This document shows positions 16,408 to 25,044 of a stretch of 64,000 nt of DNA, in pieces (within the stretch, counting starts at the first letter, position 1; each line of letters opens with the position of its first letter). The notes under the pieces were generated by a model. The model was not told the origin of the DNA and ran no database searches. It was given only the letters and a program-made list of their open reading frames with translations. The DNA is taken from contig NZ_JH379028.1 of the NCBI RefSeq assembly GCF_000235505.1, positions 504,849 through 568,848 of the forward strand, in the 5' to 3' direction. The translations under genes and the position numbers were made by a program. Source of the DNA: Hungatella hathewayi WAL-18680 (lineage in GTDB: Bacteria; Bacillota; Clostridia; Lachnospirales; Lachnospiraceae).

Positions 16408-18048
16408 TTAAACGCCGGACGGACAGCCCTTCATCTCCTGGCCGATATTCAGGATATGGTCCCCGATACGCTCGAAATCGGTGAGCATTTCCGAGTAAAT
16501 GACGCAGGCCTCCTCGTTGCATTTGCCCTCCCGCAGACGGCCAATCTGGCTCTTCCGGAACATGGCGGTCATGTCGTCAATTCTCTGCTCCAGCTCCTCA
16601 ATCTGACGGAACAATTCCTCCGGCTCGTCCTGGATGCAGGACATGGTATTCATGGCCTCCAGGCTGACCCGGTGCATCTGCTCCACCTCCCCGCTGGCCG
16701 ACTTGGACAGGGTGATGTGAAGTTTGTCCATCAGCTTGGCGTAACCGGCCAGGTTCATGGCGTGGTCGCTGATCCGCTCCAGGTTGCCCGTCACCTTAAA
16801 CAGCGCGCTGATCAACTCCGAGTCCCTGTCGTTGGTCTCGTTGACGATCATCCGGGAAATGCCTTTGGTGATTTCCTGGTTCAGATAGTCCACGTACTCC
16901 TCCCGCTCCTCCACAAGGGCCGCCAGTTCCGGCTTGCGCTCCAGGATGGAACGGAAACTCATATCCACATTTTCCCTCGCCATATCCGCCATGCGGACCA
17001 ATTCATTCCGCACGCTGTTGATGGCAATGGCGGAGGCGCCGATGGACAGCTCCCCGTGATAATCCGCCTGTTTCATAAACTCCAGGGTATACACGCCGCT
17101 GGTCTCGCCGGGACGCTCCGGCAGCAGACGCTCCGCCAGCCGTGCCAGCTTTGTGCCAAAGGGCAGCAGCAGTATGGTGGTGGCAATATTAAACAGGGTA
17201 TGCATGTTGGCAATCTGGGCCGGCGGATTCCCCGGCGTCAGGCCCTCCACAAAGGAAGTCAGCGGGAAGGCAATGCAGATGATGGTAAACAGCACGGTGC
17301 CGAACACATTGAATATCAGGTGGATGACCGTGGCCCGCTTCGCGTTGCGGCTGGTGCCAACGGCGGCCAGCACGGCCGTGATACAGGTACCGATATTCTG
17401 TCCGAACAGCACGAATACCGCGTTGTCCAGGCCAATCACCCCGCTGACTGCCAGCGCCTGCAAAATGCCGACGGAGGCGGAGGATGACTGGATTACCGCC
17501 GTGAAGACGGCTCCCGCCAGAATGCCCAGCAGCGGGTTGGAGAATTTCGTCATCAAATCCACAAACGCGGCGGAGTTTCGCAGCGGCACCATGGCGTCGC
17601 TCATCATGCCCATGCCGATGAAGAGAATGCCAAGCCCGGCCACAATCTGTCCGTAGTGCTGCACCTTCAGCTTCTTAATAAAGACCACCATCAGCACGCC
17701 GATAAATGCCAGCAGCGGCGCGATGGCTCCCACGTCCAGCGCAATCAGCTGTCCGGTGATGGTCGTACCCACGTTGGCGCCCATGATAATCCAGACCGCC
17801 TGGCGCAGCGTCATCATTCCCGAATTGACAAACCCCACCACCATGACCGTGGTGGCGGAGGACGACTGAATCACCGCCGTGATGCCGGCGCCCACAATGA
17901 CGCCCAAAAACCGGTTGGCCGTCAGCTTCTCCAGAATCTGTTTCATCCGGTTGCCCGCCGCGGCCTCCAGACCTCCACTCATCATCTGCATCCCATACAG
18001 GAAGAGCCCCAGCCCTCCCAGGAGACTAAATACCCCTATTATACTCAT
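16408..18048 (-). CDS. Na/Pi cotransporter with PhoU domain
   Basis: The 546-residue protein has an N-terminal membrane part (residues 1-310) with two NptA repeats, each carrying the QSSSA motif (GAGITAVIQSSSATTVMVVG near 60, GAVFTAVIQSSSASVGILQA near 185). A C-terminal PhoU-like helical domain spans about 340-540 (LERISDHAMNLAGYA, FERIGDHILNIGQEM). It takes up phosphate with sodium, and the PhoU part may regulate uptake. ATG at 18048 begins the usual MSIIGVFSLLGGLGLFLYGM start. It is flanked by terminators and transcribed alone. Confidence 0.94.
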   Translation of the reverse strand: MSIIGVFSLLGGLGLFLYGMQMMSGGLEAAAGNRMKQILEKLTANRFLGVIVGAGITAVIQSSSATTVMVVGFVNSGMMTLRQAVWIIMGANVGTTITGQLIALDVGAIAPLLAFIGVLMVVFIKKLKVQHYGQIVAGLGILFIGMGMMSDAMVPLRNSAAFVDLMTKFSNPLLGILAGAVFTAVIQSSSASVGILQALAVSGVIGLDNAVFVLFGQNIGTCITAVLAAVGTSRNAKRATVIHLIFNVFGTVLFTIICIAFPLTSFVEGLTPGNPPAQIANMHTLFNIATTILLLPFGTKLARLAERLLPERPGETSGVYTLEFMKQADYHGELSIGASAIAINSVRNELVRMADMARENVDMSFRSILERKPELAALVEEREEYVDYLNQEITKGISRMIVNETNDRDSELISALFKVTGNLERISDHAMNLAGYAKLMDKLHITLSKSASGEVEQMHRVSLEAMNTMSCIQDEPEELFRQIEELEQRIDDMTAMFRKSQIGRLREGKCNEEACVIYSEMLTDFERIGDHILNIGQEMKGCPSGV

Positions 18049-18260
18049 AAATGTTCTCCCGTTCTCCCTTTTTCTTTTTTTAATGATTGTTAAATTTAGA
18101 TTAGCAGTATGTAAAATCCTGCTCCACAAAGATTATAGCCAGAAACAGGGAAAACACTCAATAGGGGGCGATGATATTTAACGTATATTTAACCTGGATT
18201 TTACATAACGAGGAAAAATGCTGGGAAAACAGTGTTTTATTGACAAATATTTAACAATGC

Positions 18261-18303
18261 AAAAAGGAATCACAGGCCACGATGACACCTGCAATTCCTT
18301 TTT
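18261..18303. terminator. Terminator after thrS
   Basis: AAAAAGGAAT pairs with ATTCCTTTTT, with inner CAGG/CCTG pairing. It follows the thrS stop by 28 bases and is symmetric, so it could work on both strands. Confidence 0.8.
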
Positions 18304-18330
18304 ATATTCACTGCCGGTTACCGGCCGTCA

Positions 18331-20265
18331 CTATTTTGTCTCTTCTACCGCCTTCTCCTCCCGGCGCTCTCTCGTATCAATCTCCTGTCTGACCGCGCTG
18401 ATGAAGGCGTCAATCTCCTTCTGCCCTTCGTCGCCCTCGTAGCGGCTTCTCACCGACACCAGACCGCTCTCCTCCTCCTTCTGGCCCACCACCAGCATGT
18501 AGGGAACACGCTCGTTTCTGGCCTCCCGAATTTTGTAGCCGATTTTCTCCGCCCGGTCGTCCATCTCACAGCGGATACCGGCAGCTTTCAGCCGGCTCAT
18601 CACCTGATGGCCGTAGTCTAAATATTTGTCGGAGATGGGAAGCACCTTCACCTGCACCGGCGCCAGCCAGGTAGGGAATTTTCCTGCAAAATGCTCCGTC
18701 AGAATTCCGATAAACCGCTCGATGGAGCCGAAGCAGACACGGTGAATCATGATGGGCCGGTGCATTTCCCCGTCAGCTCCGTTGTACTCGGCCTCGAACC
18801 GCTGTGGCAGCTGGAAATCCAGCTGGATGGTACCGCACTGCCAGGTTCTGCCGATGGCGTCCACCAGATGAAAGTCGATCTTCGGTCCGTAGAAGGCGCC
18901 ATCCCCCTCGTTGACGATGTAGTCCAGCCCCATATCCTCCAGGGCGTCACGCAGGCCGTTTGTGGCCATCTCCCAGTCCTCGTCGCTTCCCATGGAATCC
19001 TCCGGTCTGGTGGACAGCTCGATGAAATATTTAAATCCGAACAGGCGGTAAACCTCGTCAATCAGGCGGACCACCCCCTTGATTTCATCCCGAATCTGCT
19101 CCGGTGTCATGAAAATGTGGGCGTCATCCTGATTGAAGCATCTGACACGCATCAGGCCGTGGAGGGCGCCGGATTTCTCATGGCGGTGCACCAGGCCCAC
19201 CTCGGCGAGACGGAGGGGCAGTTCCCGGTAAGAGTGGGGCTGGGACTTGTAGACCAGCATGCCGCCCGGACAGTTCATTGGCTTGATGGCGAAGTCCTCC
19301 CCGTCAATGACCGTGGTGTACATATTCTCTTTGTAGTGGTCCCAGTGGCCGGAGGTCTCCCAAAGCTGGCGGTTCAGCATGACGGGGGTGGAGATTTCCA
19401 CATAGCCCTCCCGCTCATGGATTTCCCGCCAGTACTGCATCAGGGTGTTTTTTAAGACCATTCCCTTTGGCAGGAAGAAGGGGAAACCGGGGCCTTCGTC
19501 GGTGAACATGAATAAGCCAAGCTCCTTGCCCAGCTTTCTGTGGTCACGCTTTTTCGCCTCCTCCAGCATGGTGACATACTCTTCCAAATCCGCATTTTTG
19601 GTGTAGGCAGTGCCGTAGATTCTGGTGAGCATCTTGTTCTTCTCATCGCCACGCCAGTAGGCGCCGGCATTTTTCATCAGTTTGATGGCTTTCACCGGTT
19701 TGGTGGACATCAGGTGGGGTCCGGCACAGAGGTCCGTGAATCCCCCCTGGCGGTAGAGACTGATGACGGCGTCCTCCGGAAGGTCCTGAATCAGCTCCAC
19801 CTTGTAGGGCTCGTTTTTCTCCCGGAAGAACCGGATGGCATCTTCCCTTGGAAGTTCAAAGCGCTCCAGCGGCAAATCCTCCTTCACAATCTTCTTCATC
19901 TCGGCTTCGATGGCCGGGAAATCCTCGGTGGTGATAGGGGTCTCGATATCCAAATCATAGTAGAAGCCATCGTCGATGGACGGGCCGATGGCCAGCTTCG
20001 CCTCAGGGTACAGACGCTTGATGGCCTGGGCCATAATGTGGGAAGCGGTGTGGCGGAAGGCGTCACGCCCTCCCTTGTCCTCAAAGGTGAGAATGTTCAG
20101 CGCGCAGTCCCTGTCAATGACGGTCCGCAAATCCACCCGCTCGCCGTCCACCTCCCCGGCGCATGCCACTCTCGCCAGACCCTCGCTCACGTCTTTTGCG
20201 ATGTCTAACACCGATTTTGCCTCGGCGTACTCCTTCACAGAGCCGTCTTTTAATGTGATTTTCAT
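18331..20265 (-). CDS. thrS: Threonyl-tRNA synthetase
   Basis: The 644-residue protein has all domains of class II ThrRS: TGS at residues 1-62 (MKITLKDGSVKEYAEAKS), the editing domain with HTASHIMAQAIK (near 74-85), the catalytic core with motif 2 (VRCFNQDDAHIF) and the C-terminal anticodon-binding domain (about 545-640). It charges tRNA-Thr and clears mischarged serine. Length is normal for bacteria. The gene is controlled by a T-box leader whose specifier is an ACC threonine codon. ATG at 20265 gives the canonical TGS start. Confidence 0.98.
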   Translation of the reverse strand: MKITLKDGSVKEYAEAKSVLDIAKDVSEGLARVACAGEVDGERVDLRTVIDRDCALNILTFEDKGGRDAFRHTASHIMAQAIKRLYPEAKLAIGPSIDDGFYYDLDIETPITTEDFPAIEAEMKKIVKEDLPLERFELPREDAIRFFREKNEPYKVELIQDLPEDAVISLYRQGGFTDLCAGPHLMSTKPVKAIKLMKNAGAYWRGDEKNKMLTRIYGTAYTKNADLEEYVTMLEEAKKRDHRKLGKELGLFMFTDEGPGFPFFLPKGMVLKNTLMQYWREIHEREGYVEISTPVMLNRQLWETSGHWDHYKENMYTTVIDGEDFAIKPMNCPGGMLVYKSQPHSYRELPLRLAEVGLVHRHEKSGALHGLMRVRCFNQDDAHIFMTPEQIRDEIKGVVRLIDEVYRLFGFKYFIELSTRPEDSMGSDEDWEMATNGLRDALEDMGLDYIVNEGDGAFYGPKIDFHLVDAIGRTWQCGTIQLDFQLPQRFEAEYNGADGEMHRPIMIHRVCFGSIERFIGILTEHFAGKFPTWLAPVQVKVLPISDKYLDYGHQVMSRLKAAGIRCEMDDRAEKIGYKIREARNERVPYMLVVGQKEEESGLVSVRSRYEGDEGQKEIDAFISAVRQEIDTRERREEKAVEETK

Positions 20266-20352
20266 GTTTTTGTTCTCCTTTCCTGGCCGCAGGTTGTCCC
20301 TGCATCCGCCATGCATCATGTAAATCAATCCTGATTGATAATTCTGCAATAG

Positions 20353-20613
20353 AAAACGCCCCCTGCGCTTTCTATCAACGCAAGGGGCGAATAGTTCATT
20401 CGCGGTTCCACCCTTATTATCCCATGGGCCGGACGGCCGTCATGGAACATCTCATCTGTGATGATAACGGAATCACCGGACCTGATTGGGGCCACTCTGA
20501 GCTGGTTTTCCTCACACGGTCCGCTGGGATACTCTCAGCCTGGCAGATATCTGCCCCGCATCCCTCTCTGGAAGCCTTCCATATGGTACTTTTCTCATCT
20601 ACGTGCTGCATAA
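20353..20613 (-). promoter_or_regulatory. T-box riboswitch leader of thrS
   Basis: The conserved T-box AGGGTGGAACCGCG lies at 20401-20414 in the minus sense. It is followed by a terminator (CGCCCCTTGCG pairing with CGCAGGGGGCG, then TTTTCT, 20353-20391). Upstream are stem I features AGAGAGGG and GCTGAGAG, then GGACCGTGTGAGG, in which ACC at 20518-20520 is the likely threonine specifier. Uncharged tRNA-Thr would pair with both sites and permit thrS transcription. Confidence 0.92.
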
Positions 20614-20642
20614 ATTATAGTGCAAAGTTGGAACGGTGTCAA
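20614..20642 (-). promoter_or_regulatory. Consensus sigma-A promoter of thrS
   Basis: TTGACA (20642-20637), a 17-bp spacer and TATAAT (20619-20614) in the minus sense make a perfect consensus promoter directly upstream of the T-box leader. Confidence 0.9.
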
Positions 20643-20690
20643 GGTTTGCAAAACTTTCCAAAAAACGTTTTCTCCGCCCCGTTTCTCTGG

Positions 20691-20696
20691 TATAAT
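20691..20696 (+). promoter_or_regulatory. Probable -10 box of the LRR gene
   Basis: A perfect TATAAT lies 67 bases before the ATG of the leucine-rich-repeat gene. The corresponding -35 region is poor (TTTTCT), so this is a tentative promoter. Confidence 0.5.
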
Positions 20697-20762
20697 AGAG
20701 GTTATGCAGCATTACTTTGTTACAAAATTATCAAAATATGAAACTTCGAAGGGGACAAACGT

Positions 20763-22709
20763 ATGAAAATGACAGAATTAAAATGTACCGCCTGCAACGG
20801 TACTTTAAAGTTCGACGAAAACAACCCGAATATTGCCGTCTGTGAATACTGCCACACCAAATATGTCATCGAGGACGCCGGCAGCGACCACGCACGGCTG
20901 GGAACACCGCCGCCAAACTGGTACGCGCCTCAGAATTCCGGCTCGTCATCCTCCGGGACTTCCGGTTCCTCCGGCGGAAAGAAAGCCACCGGCTGGGAGC
21001 CTTACGGCTGGAAACGGGGAACTGCCCTGGTATGCATCGGGCTGGTACTGGTCTTTGCCATCAACGCCAAGGGACTGATCCGGCGCTGGAACATGGACCA
21101 TCCCAAGAAATCTGACATTATGATGGACTCACAGGCCGTGGAGGTGATGGGGGAAGAGGAAGAGGATTTCTCCTCCATACCGGACACCCCGTTTACGGGA
21201 GCATTTGCCATGATGGCGGAGGCGGCCTGCGGAAAGCCGGCGGACGAAATCACGCCCCAGGAGCTGGAGAAATTCCAGTGGCTGGCAACGAAATATACGG
21301 ATATGGGCAGTGTGCTGGCGGTAGGATACAGCTATGATGATCCCTACACCTCCGACACGGCCTCCCTCACCTGGGTGCCTCTTTCCAGGGACGCGGCTAA
21401 GCTTGACACCTCCCAGCTGGCCCGGTTCACCGGACTGAAAAAGCTGGATTTGAGCGGCAGCATTTCCTCCGGGGATTTGAGCGGTCTTCCGATACAGGGA
21501 ATCAGCTGTTACAGCGACTCTCCGGCGGAACTGGCAGAGCGTCTCGGCGATGCGGCGGCCCAGTTAAAGGAAGTCAATATCACGGCCAGTCTGGAATCCT
21601 TAGACGGCATCACCGCCTTTACCGGGGCGGAGAAAATGTCCATCTACGGCGGACATCTGACGGACATCACCATGCTGGCAAACTTGAAGAACGTGACCTC
21701 CCTGACCCTGGATTACTGCGACGACGTGACGGATTTCTCCGTGCTGTCGGTAATGCCTTGGCTGAAGGAGCTTTCTATTGAGTCGGAAGGCCTGCGGGAT
21801 ATCGGATTTGTGTCCAAGATGCCGGAATTGACCTCCCTGACCCTGGAGGACACCAGCATTCTGCATGTGAACGGGCTGGAGGGCAACACCACCCTGACTT
21901 CCCTCTCCATTGACCGGTGCGGGGAAATGAAGGACTGCGGCGCCATCAGCGGACTGACCGGGCTGCAGAAACTGTTCCTGGATATCCCCTACGGCTGTGC
22001 GGAGCCGGATTTAAACGGGCTGACGGGACTGACCGAGCTGACGGTTTCCGGGTTCGACAATATTGGCTTCCTGCGGAATATGCCCCAGCTGACGACACTG
22101 ACGCTGGACGGATGCCAGATTAGTGACACCGGAGCGTTTGCAGGGCTGACCGGATTAAAGGAATTAAACTGCTCCCATGTGTACGGGGATTTGGCAAACT
22201 GGAATTTCGTGGGCGGGATTCCGGGGCTGGAGATTCTGGATTTGAGCGGGGTTTCCACCTATGAGGATGTCTCCTCCCTGTTCCTGATTCCAACCCTTCA
22301 GGAGCTGTACTTAAACGGGATGGAGTGCGAGCTGAACTTCTCGAAGCTGGCCGTCAACGAGTCCCTGACCACCCTGGAAATGGATGGGATGAAATTTTAC
22401 ACCAACGTGAAGATTTCCGGCGGCGGCGGGATTTATTCCATCGACTATGACAAGGTGTCCCTGGATGAGCACACGGATTTCCTGACGAATTACCCGAATT
22501 TAAAGAACCTGAGTCTGGCGGACAACACCCTGACCAATGTGGATTTCGCATCCTCCCTGGGAGCGCTGGAGACCCTCAACATCAGCGGAAATTATGTGAC
22601 GGATTTAAAGCCGCTTGAGACATTAAAGGCGCTGAAAATGGTGGACAGTACCGGTAACCCCATTGAGAATTACCGGGTGCTGGGAGATGATGTGCTGATT
22701 TTGAAATAA
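20763..22709 (+). CDS. Zinc-ribbon, leucine-rich-repeat membrane protein
   Basis: The 648-residue protein starts with a zinc ribbon (two CxxC pairs, CTAC near 7-10 and CEYC near 28-31), a Gly/Ser-rich linker, and one membrane helix at about 83-102. The remaining 500 residues are mainly leucine-rich repeats of about 22 residues (LTSLTLDYCDDVTDFSVLSV and similar). An N-in topology would place the ribbon in the cytoplasm and the repeats outside. LRRs bind proteins or glycans; the partner is unknown. The start has a GGGG-type ribosome site. The next gene begins 40 bases later on the same strand and is probably co-transcribed. Confidence 0.75.
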   Translation: MKMTELKCTACNGTLKFDENNPNIAVCEYCHTKYVIEDAGSDHARLGTPPPNWYAPQNSGSSSSGTSGSSGGKKATGWEPYGWKRGTALVCIGLVLVFAINAKGLIRRWNMDHPKKSDIMMDSQAVEVMGEEEEDFSSIPDTPFTGAFAMMAEAACGKPADEITPQELEKFQWLATKYTDMGSVLAVGYSYDDPYTSDTASLTWVPLSRDAAKLDTSQLARFTGLKKLDLSGSISSGDLSGLPIQGISCYSDSPAELAERLGDAAAQLKEVNITASLESLDGITAFTGAEKMSIYGGHLTDITMLANLKNVTSLTLDYCDDVTDFSVLSVMPWLKELSIESEGLRDIGFVSKMPELTSLTLEDTSILHVNGLEGNTTLTSLSIDRCGEMKDCGAISGLTGLQKLFLDIPYGCAEPDLNGLTGLTELTVSGFDNIGFLRNMPQLTTLTLDGCQISDTGAFAGLTGLKELNCSHVYGDLANWNFVGGIPGLEILDLSGVSTYEDVSSLFLIPTLQELYLNGMECELNFSKLAVNESLTTLEMDGMKFYTNVKISGGGGIYSIDYDKVSLDEHTDFLTNYPNLKNLSLADNTLTNVDFASSLGALETLNISGNYVTDLKPLETLKALKMVDSTGNPIENYRVLGDDVLILK

Positions 22710-22749
22710 TATCATATAAAATAATAAATATTCTGGAGGAACTCTCATT

Positions 22750-23490
22750 ATGGTAGTAACAGCGGATGATAAGATAAAAAGCAGTTTGATGCGGGATGGA
22801 AGCCATCTGAAATACACAAGAAGCTATGCTGGCGCAGGCGCGGGTCTGATGGCCGGAGGCTTCATGCTGGGCGTGATGGGCGCTCTGATTGGAGCCATGT
22901 TATTTTTCATGGATATGATGTTTCAGGGAATTGTGGTGGTTGCAATTTCCTGCGTAATCGGCGCCATTATGGTCGTCCCAGGCGTCCTCATGAAGGCCAA
23001 ACGGCTCAATGCCTATATGGATTATTACGTGGAACGAAGCGGTTATTCCAGGGAAATGCTGGAGGAATTTGACCGGGAGTTCGCCAACGGCACCGTGATG
23101 CTGTTCAGCCCGGGCCGGACCCTCAGCACGGAGAACAAGCGTGACGCCGCCGTTCTCACGGACCACTGGTTCAAACTGCCCTACATGCTGCCGTTAAAAT
23201 ACTCCGGTCTGCACCGGGTGGAGGACATGGCCGCCGTTTTCTATGAGGCAAAGCCCTACATCAACGGCCAGAAATATGACCCGCTTCTGTTCACTGTCAA
23301 CAGCTCCGGGGAGGGATATTACTGCAAGAGTCCCAACAAGGAGTTCGCCGAGTCTTTGGTAAGTGAGATTGCCAAGAGGAATCCTGGGGTGATTACGGTG
23401 AGAAAGATTACGGTGGACGGAAAGAATTATGACTGCGTGACCCAGCCGGCAGAGGTTGCCGCACTGTTCCGGGCGGCGCGGGAAGGATAA
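22750..23490 (+). CDS. Hypothetical membrane protein
   Basis: I do not recognise a named family. The 246-residue protein has two closely spaced hydrophobic helices at about residues 26-50 and 58-80, rich in Gly, Met and Ala. A soluble C-terminal domain of about 160 residues follows, with mixed alpha/beta pattern (TVMLFSPGRTLSTENK, ALTDHWFKLPYMLPL-like segment). There are no evident catalytic motifs. GGAGG lies before the ATG. It follows the LRR gene closely and is closed by a terminator at 23516, so the two likely form one operon. Confidence 0.65.
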   Translation: MVVTADDKIKSSLMRDGSHLKYTRSYAGAGAGLMAGGFMLGVMGALIGAMLFFMDMMFQGIVVVAISCVIGAIMVVPGVLMKAKRLNAYMDYYVERSGYSREMLEEFDREFANGTVMLFSPGRTLSTENKRDAAVLTDHWFKLPYMLPLKYSGLHRVEDMAAVFYEAKPYINGQKYDPLLFTVNSSGEGYYCKSPNKEFAESLVSEIAKRNPGVITVRKITVDGKNYDCVTQPAEVAALFRAAREG

Positions 23491-23515
23491 ATGATACATA
23501 TACGCGACGTTAATA

Positions 23516-23551
23516 GAAGGGCTCCCGCCAGTGATATGGCGGAGGCCCTTC
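23516..23551. terminator. Convergent terminator hairpin
   Basis: GAAGGGC-TC-CCGCCA pairs with TGGCGG-AG-GCCCTTC around a 6-base loop. The plus-strand side continues TTCCTGTTTCTTTT. It lies between the plus-strand hypothetical gene and the last gene of the minus-strand catabolic operon. Confidence 0.82.
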
Positions 23552-23576
23552 TTCCTGTTTCTTTTATCTCGTGTTT

Positions 23577-24566
23577 TCAAGCCAGCTGGTAAATCCCCAA
23601 AAATCCGATTCCCACAAAATATAGCAAAATTCCCGTCCACAACAGACGTTTCGTCTTCCCGCTGATTCCGGCGAACTCCTTATAATATATCCCCCAGAAA
23701 ATCGTCCACACGTTGGCGGACTTGCCAAACAGGAAGGACAGCGTCGCACTGATGGCCGGCATGGAATAGATGGATATCAGATTGCCGCCATAGTGGCAGA
23801 CGGCGGCAATGGCGCTCAAGAGAATCGGCTTCTTCCCCGTGCCGATACACAGGACCTTTTTCCACTCCCGCTTTACCGTAAACTTGATGCCCAGCAGAAT
23901 TCCCACACTGAGAAAGGACCCGGTAACCATGTAAGCGCAGGTCAGCACCGGCGCAAACCCTCTGGCCGTTCCGGCCGCCGTCCCCACGCTCCATCCGTTG
24001 GTGAAGATGGCGGTCAGCAGCATCAGAACCAGCACCCGGCCTGTCACCACACTTTTTCTCTTCTTAGCGTGATACAGTTCCTGGTCCCGCTTCTCGGCGG
24101 CCAGGTTGCAGATAAGGCCGGCCACCAGCAGGACCACGGCAGTGAGGACTATCAGCAGGAGGCCGTATTTCCCATCGGGAAGTCCCTCCTCACTGATGGA
24201 GGTCAGTAACCCCAGCACAATGCCCACACCGCCGCTGATGGTGGTGGACAACAGCAGTCCCACCTCGCCGATAATCGTCAGGGAGAAATAAAGTCCCAGG
24301 GACATCAGCCCGCCTCCATAGAGAATCCGCAGCACCGTGGCCCTGTTTTCCAGGGTCGTCTCAAGAATCCCCATCTCCAGGAGATAGGGCGATACGATGA
24401 GGGTCACGCCCCAGATAAAAATAAAAGAAAAACCGTACATCAAAAAGATAATCCCCGATATGGGATACCCGTCCAGATGCTTCGTAATCTGCATCCAGCT
24501 TCCCCACATGGCCGCCGCCATCAGTGTGAGGACGATTGAAACTTCCACCGAAAAATACGTTCCCAT
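23577..24566 (-). CDS. DMT-superfamily sugar permease-like protein 1
   Basis: This 329-residue protein has about ten membrane helices. The N-terminal AAAMWGSWMQITKHLDGYPI and C-terminal CHYGGNLISIYSMPAISATL segments suit the RhaT/ureide-permease side of the drug/metabolite transporter superfamily. It is a paralogue of the first gene of the same operon (35192-36196): both carry the KHL-GYP and HYGGNL motifs. It is the last gene of the 12-gene operon. The substrate is unknown; context suggests a sugar or nucleoside breakdown product. The ATG has AGGAGG upstream. Confidence 0.75.
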   Translation of the reverse strand: MGTYFSVEVSIVLTLMAAAMWGSWMQITKHLDGYPISGIIFLMYGFSFIFIWGVTLIVSPYLLEMGILETTLENRATVLRILYGGGLMSLGLYFSLTIIGEVGLLLSTTISGGVGIVLGLLTSISEEGLPDGKYGLLLIVLTAVVLLVAGLICNLAAEKRDQELYHAKKRKSVVTGRVLVLMLLTAIFTNGWSVGTAAGTARGFAPVLTCAYMVTGSFLSVGILLGIKFTVKREWKKVLCIGTGKKPILLSAIAAVCHYGGNLISIYSMPAISATLSFLFGKSANVWTIFWGIYYKEFAGISGKTKRLLWTGILLYFVGIGFLGIYQLA

Positions 24567-24603
24567 ATAGCCCGGACCTCCTGTCTTTGGTACGTATCAG
24601 ACT

Positions 24604-25032
24604 CTAGCCGCAAAGGATGGCCAGCTCCACCTCTTCGCCGCCCCGATAATCAACAGCAAAGATTCCCTGGTCAGGGGCCAGTAACGGCATTCCTTCATGG
24701 ATTATGACGTCCAGACTGCCGCCGGTCACCGCCGCTTTCGTCCTGGCGGCGGCGGACAACGCGGCCTTTATGACTTCCGCAGCCCCATCGTCCACCTCAC
24801 CCGCCATCCATCCCCGCCGGTTCACCCTGGCCGGAACCATACGATCCAAATCCTCCATAATATCCTGCCGGATATCCGCCTTCTCCCGGTTGGTCATAAC
24901 CACGGCCGCCTTATCGTCCAAAGCCGTGACAACGCAGACTCCTTCCCGTATCCCGGAGCGCACAATAGCCGCCATCACCGTATCCGTAATCTCCCCCATT
25001 CCGGGCCTGCATAACAGAACCTTCTCTCTCAT
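24604..25032 (-). CDS. YjbQ-family protein, divergent
   Basis: The 142-residue protein has the fold pattern of the YjbQ/UPF0047 family. Two signature elements are missing: the HTTAG segment reads ALDDKAAVV (about residues 38-46), and the C-terminal DGPR reads YRGGEEVE. The DLDRMVP segment is retained. Some YjbQ proteins show weak thiamin-phosphate synthase activity, but the true role is unsettled. Loss of the canonical His makes catalysis by the known site doubtful. It lies 12 bases from the SIS gene upstream and 37 from the permease gene downstream. Confidence 0.78.
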   Translation of the reverse strand: MREKVLLCRPGMGEITDTVMAAIVRSGIREGVCVVTALDDKAAVVMTNREKADIRQDIMEDLDRMVPARVNRRGWMAGEVDDGAAEVIKAALSAAARTKAAVTGGSLDVIIHEGMPLLAPDQGIFAVDYRGGEEVELAILCG

Positions 25033-25044
25033 TCTCCCAGCCTC

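Noticed and set aside
16264-17487. Long plus-strand open frame opposite the Na/Pi cotransporter
   Set aside because: His/Gln/Gly-rich composition typical of antisense translation; the minus-strand gene is certain.
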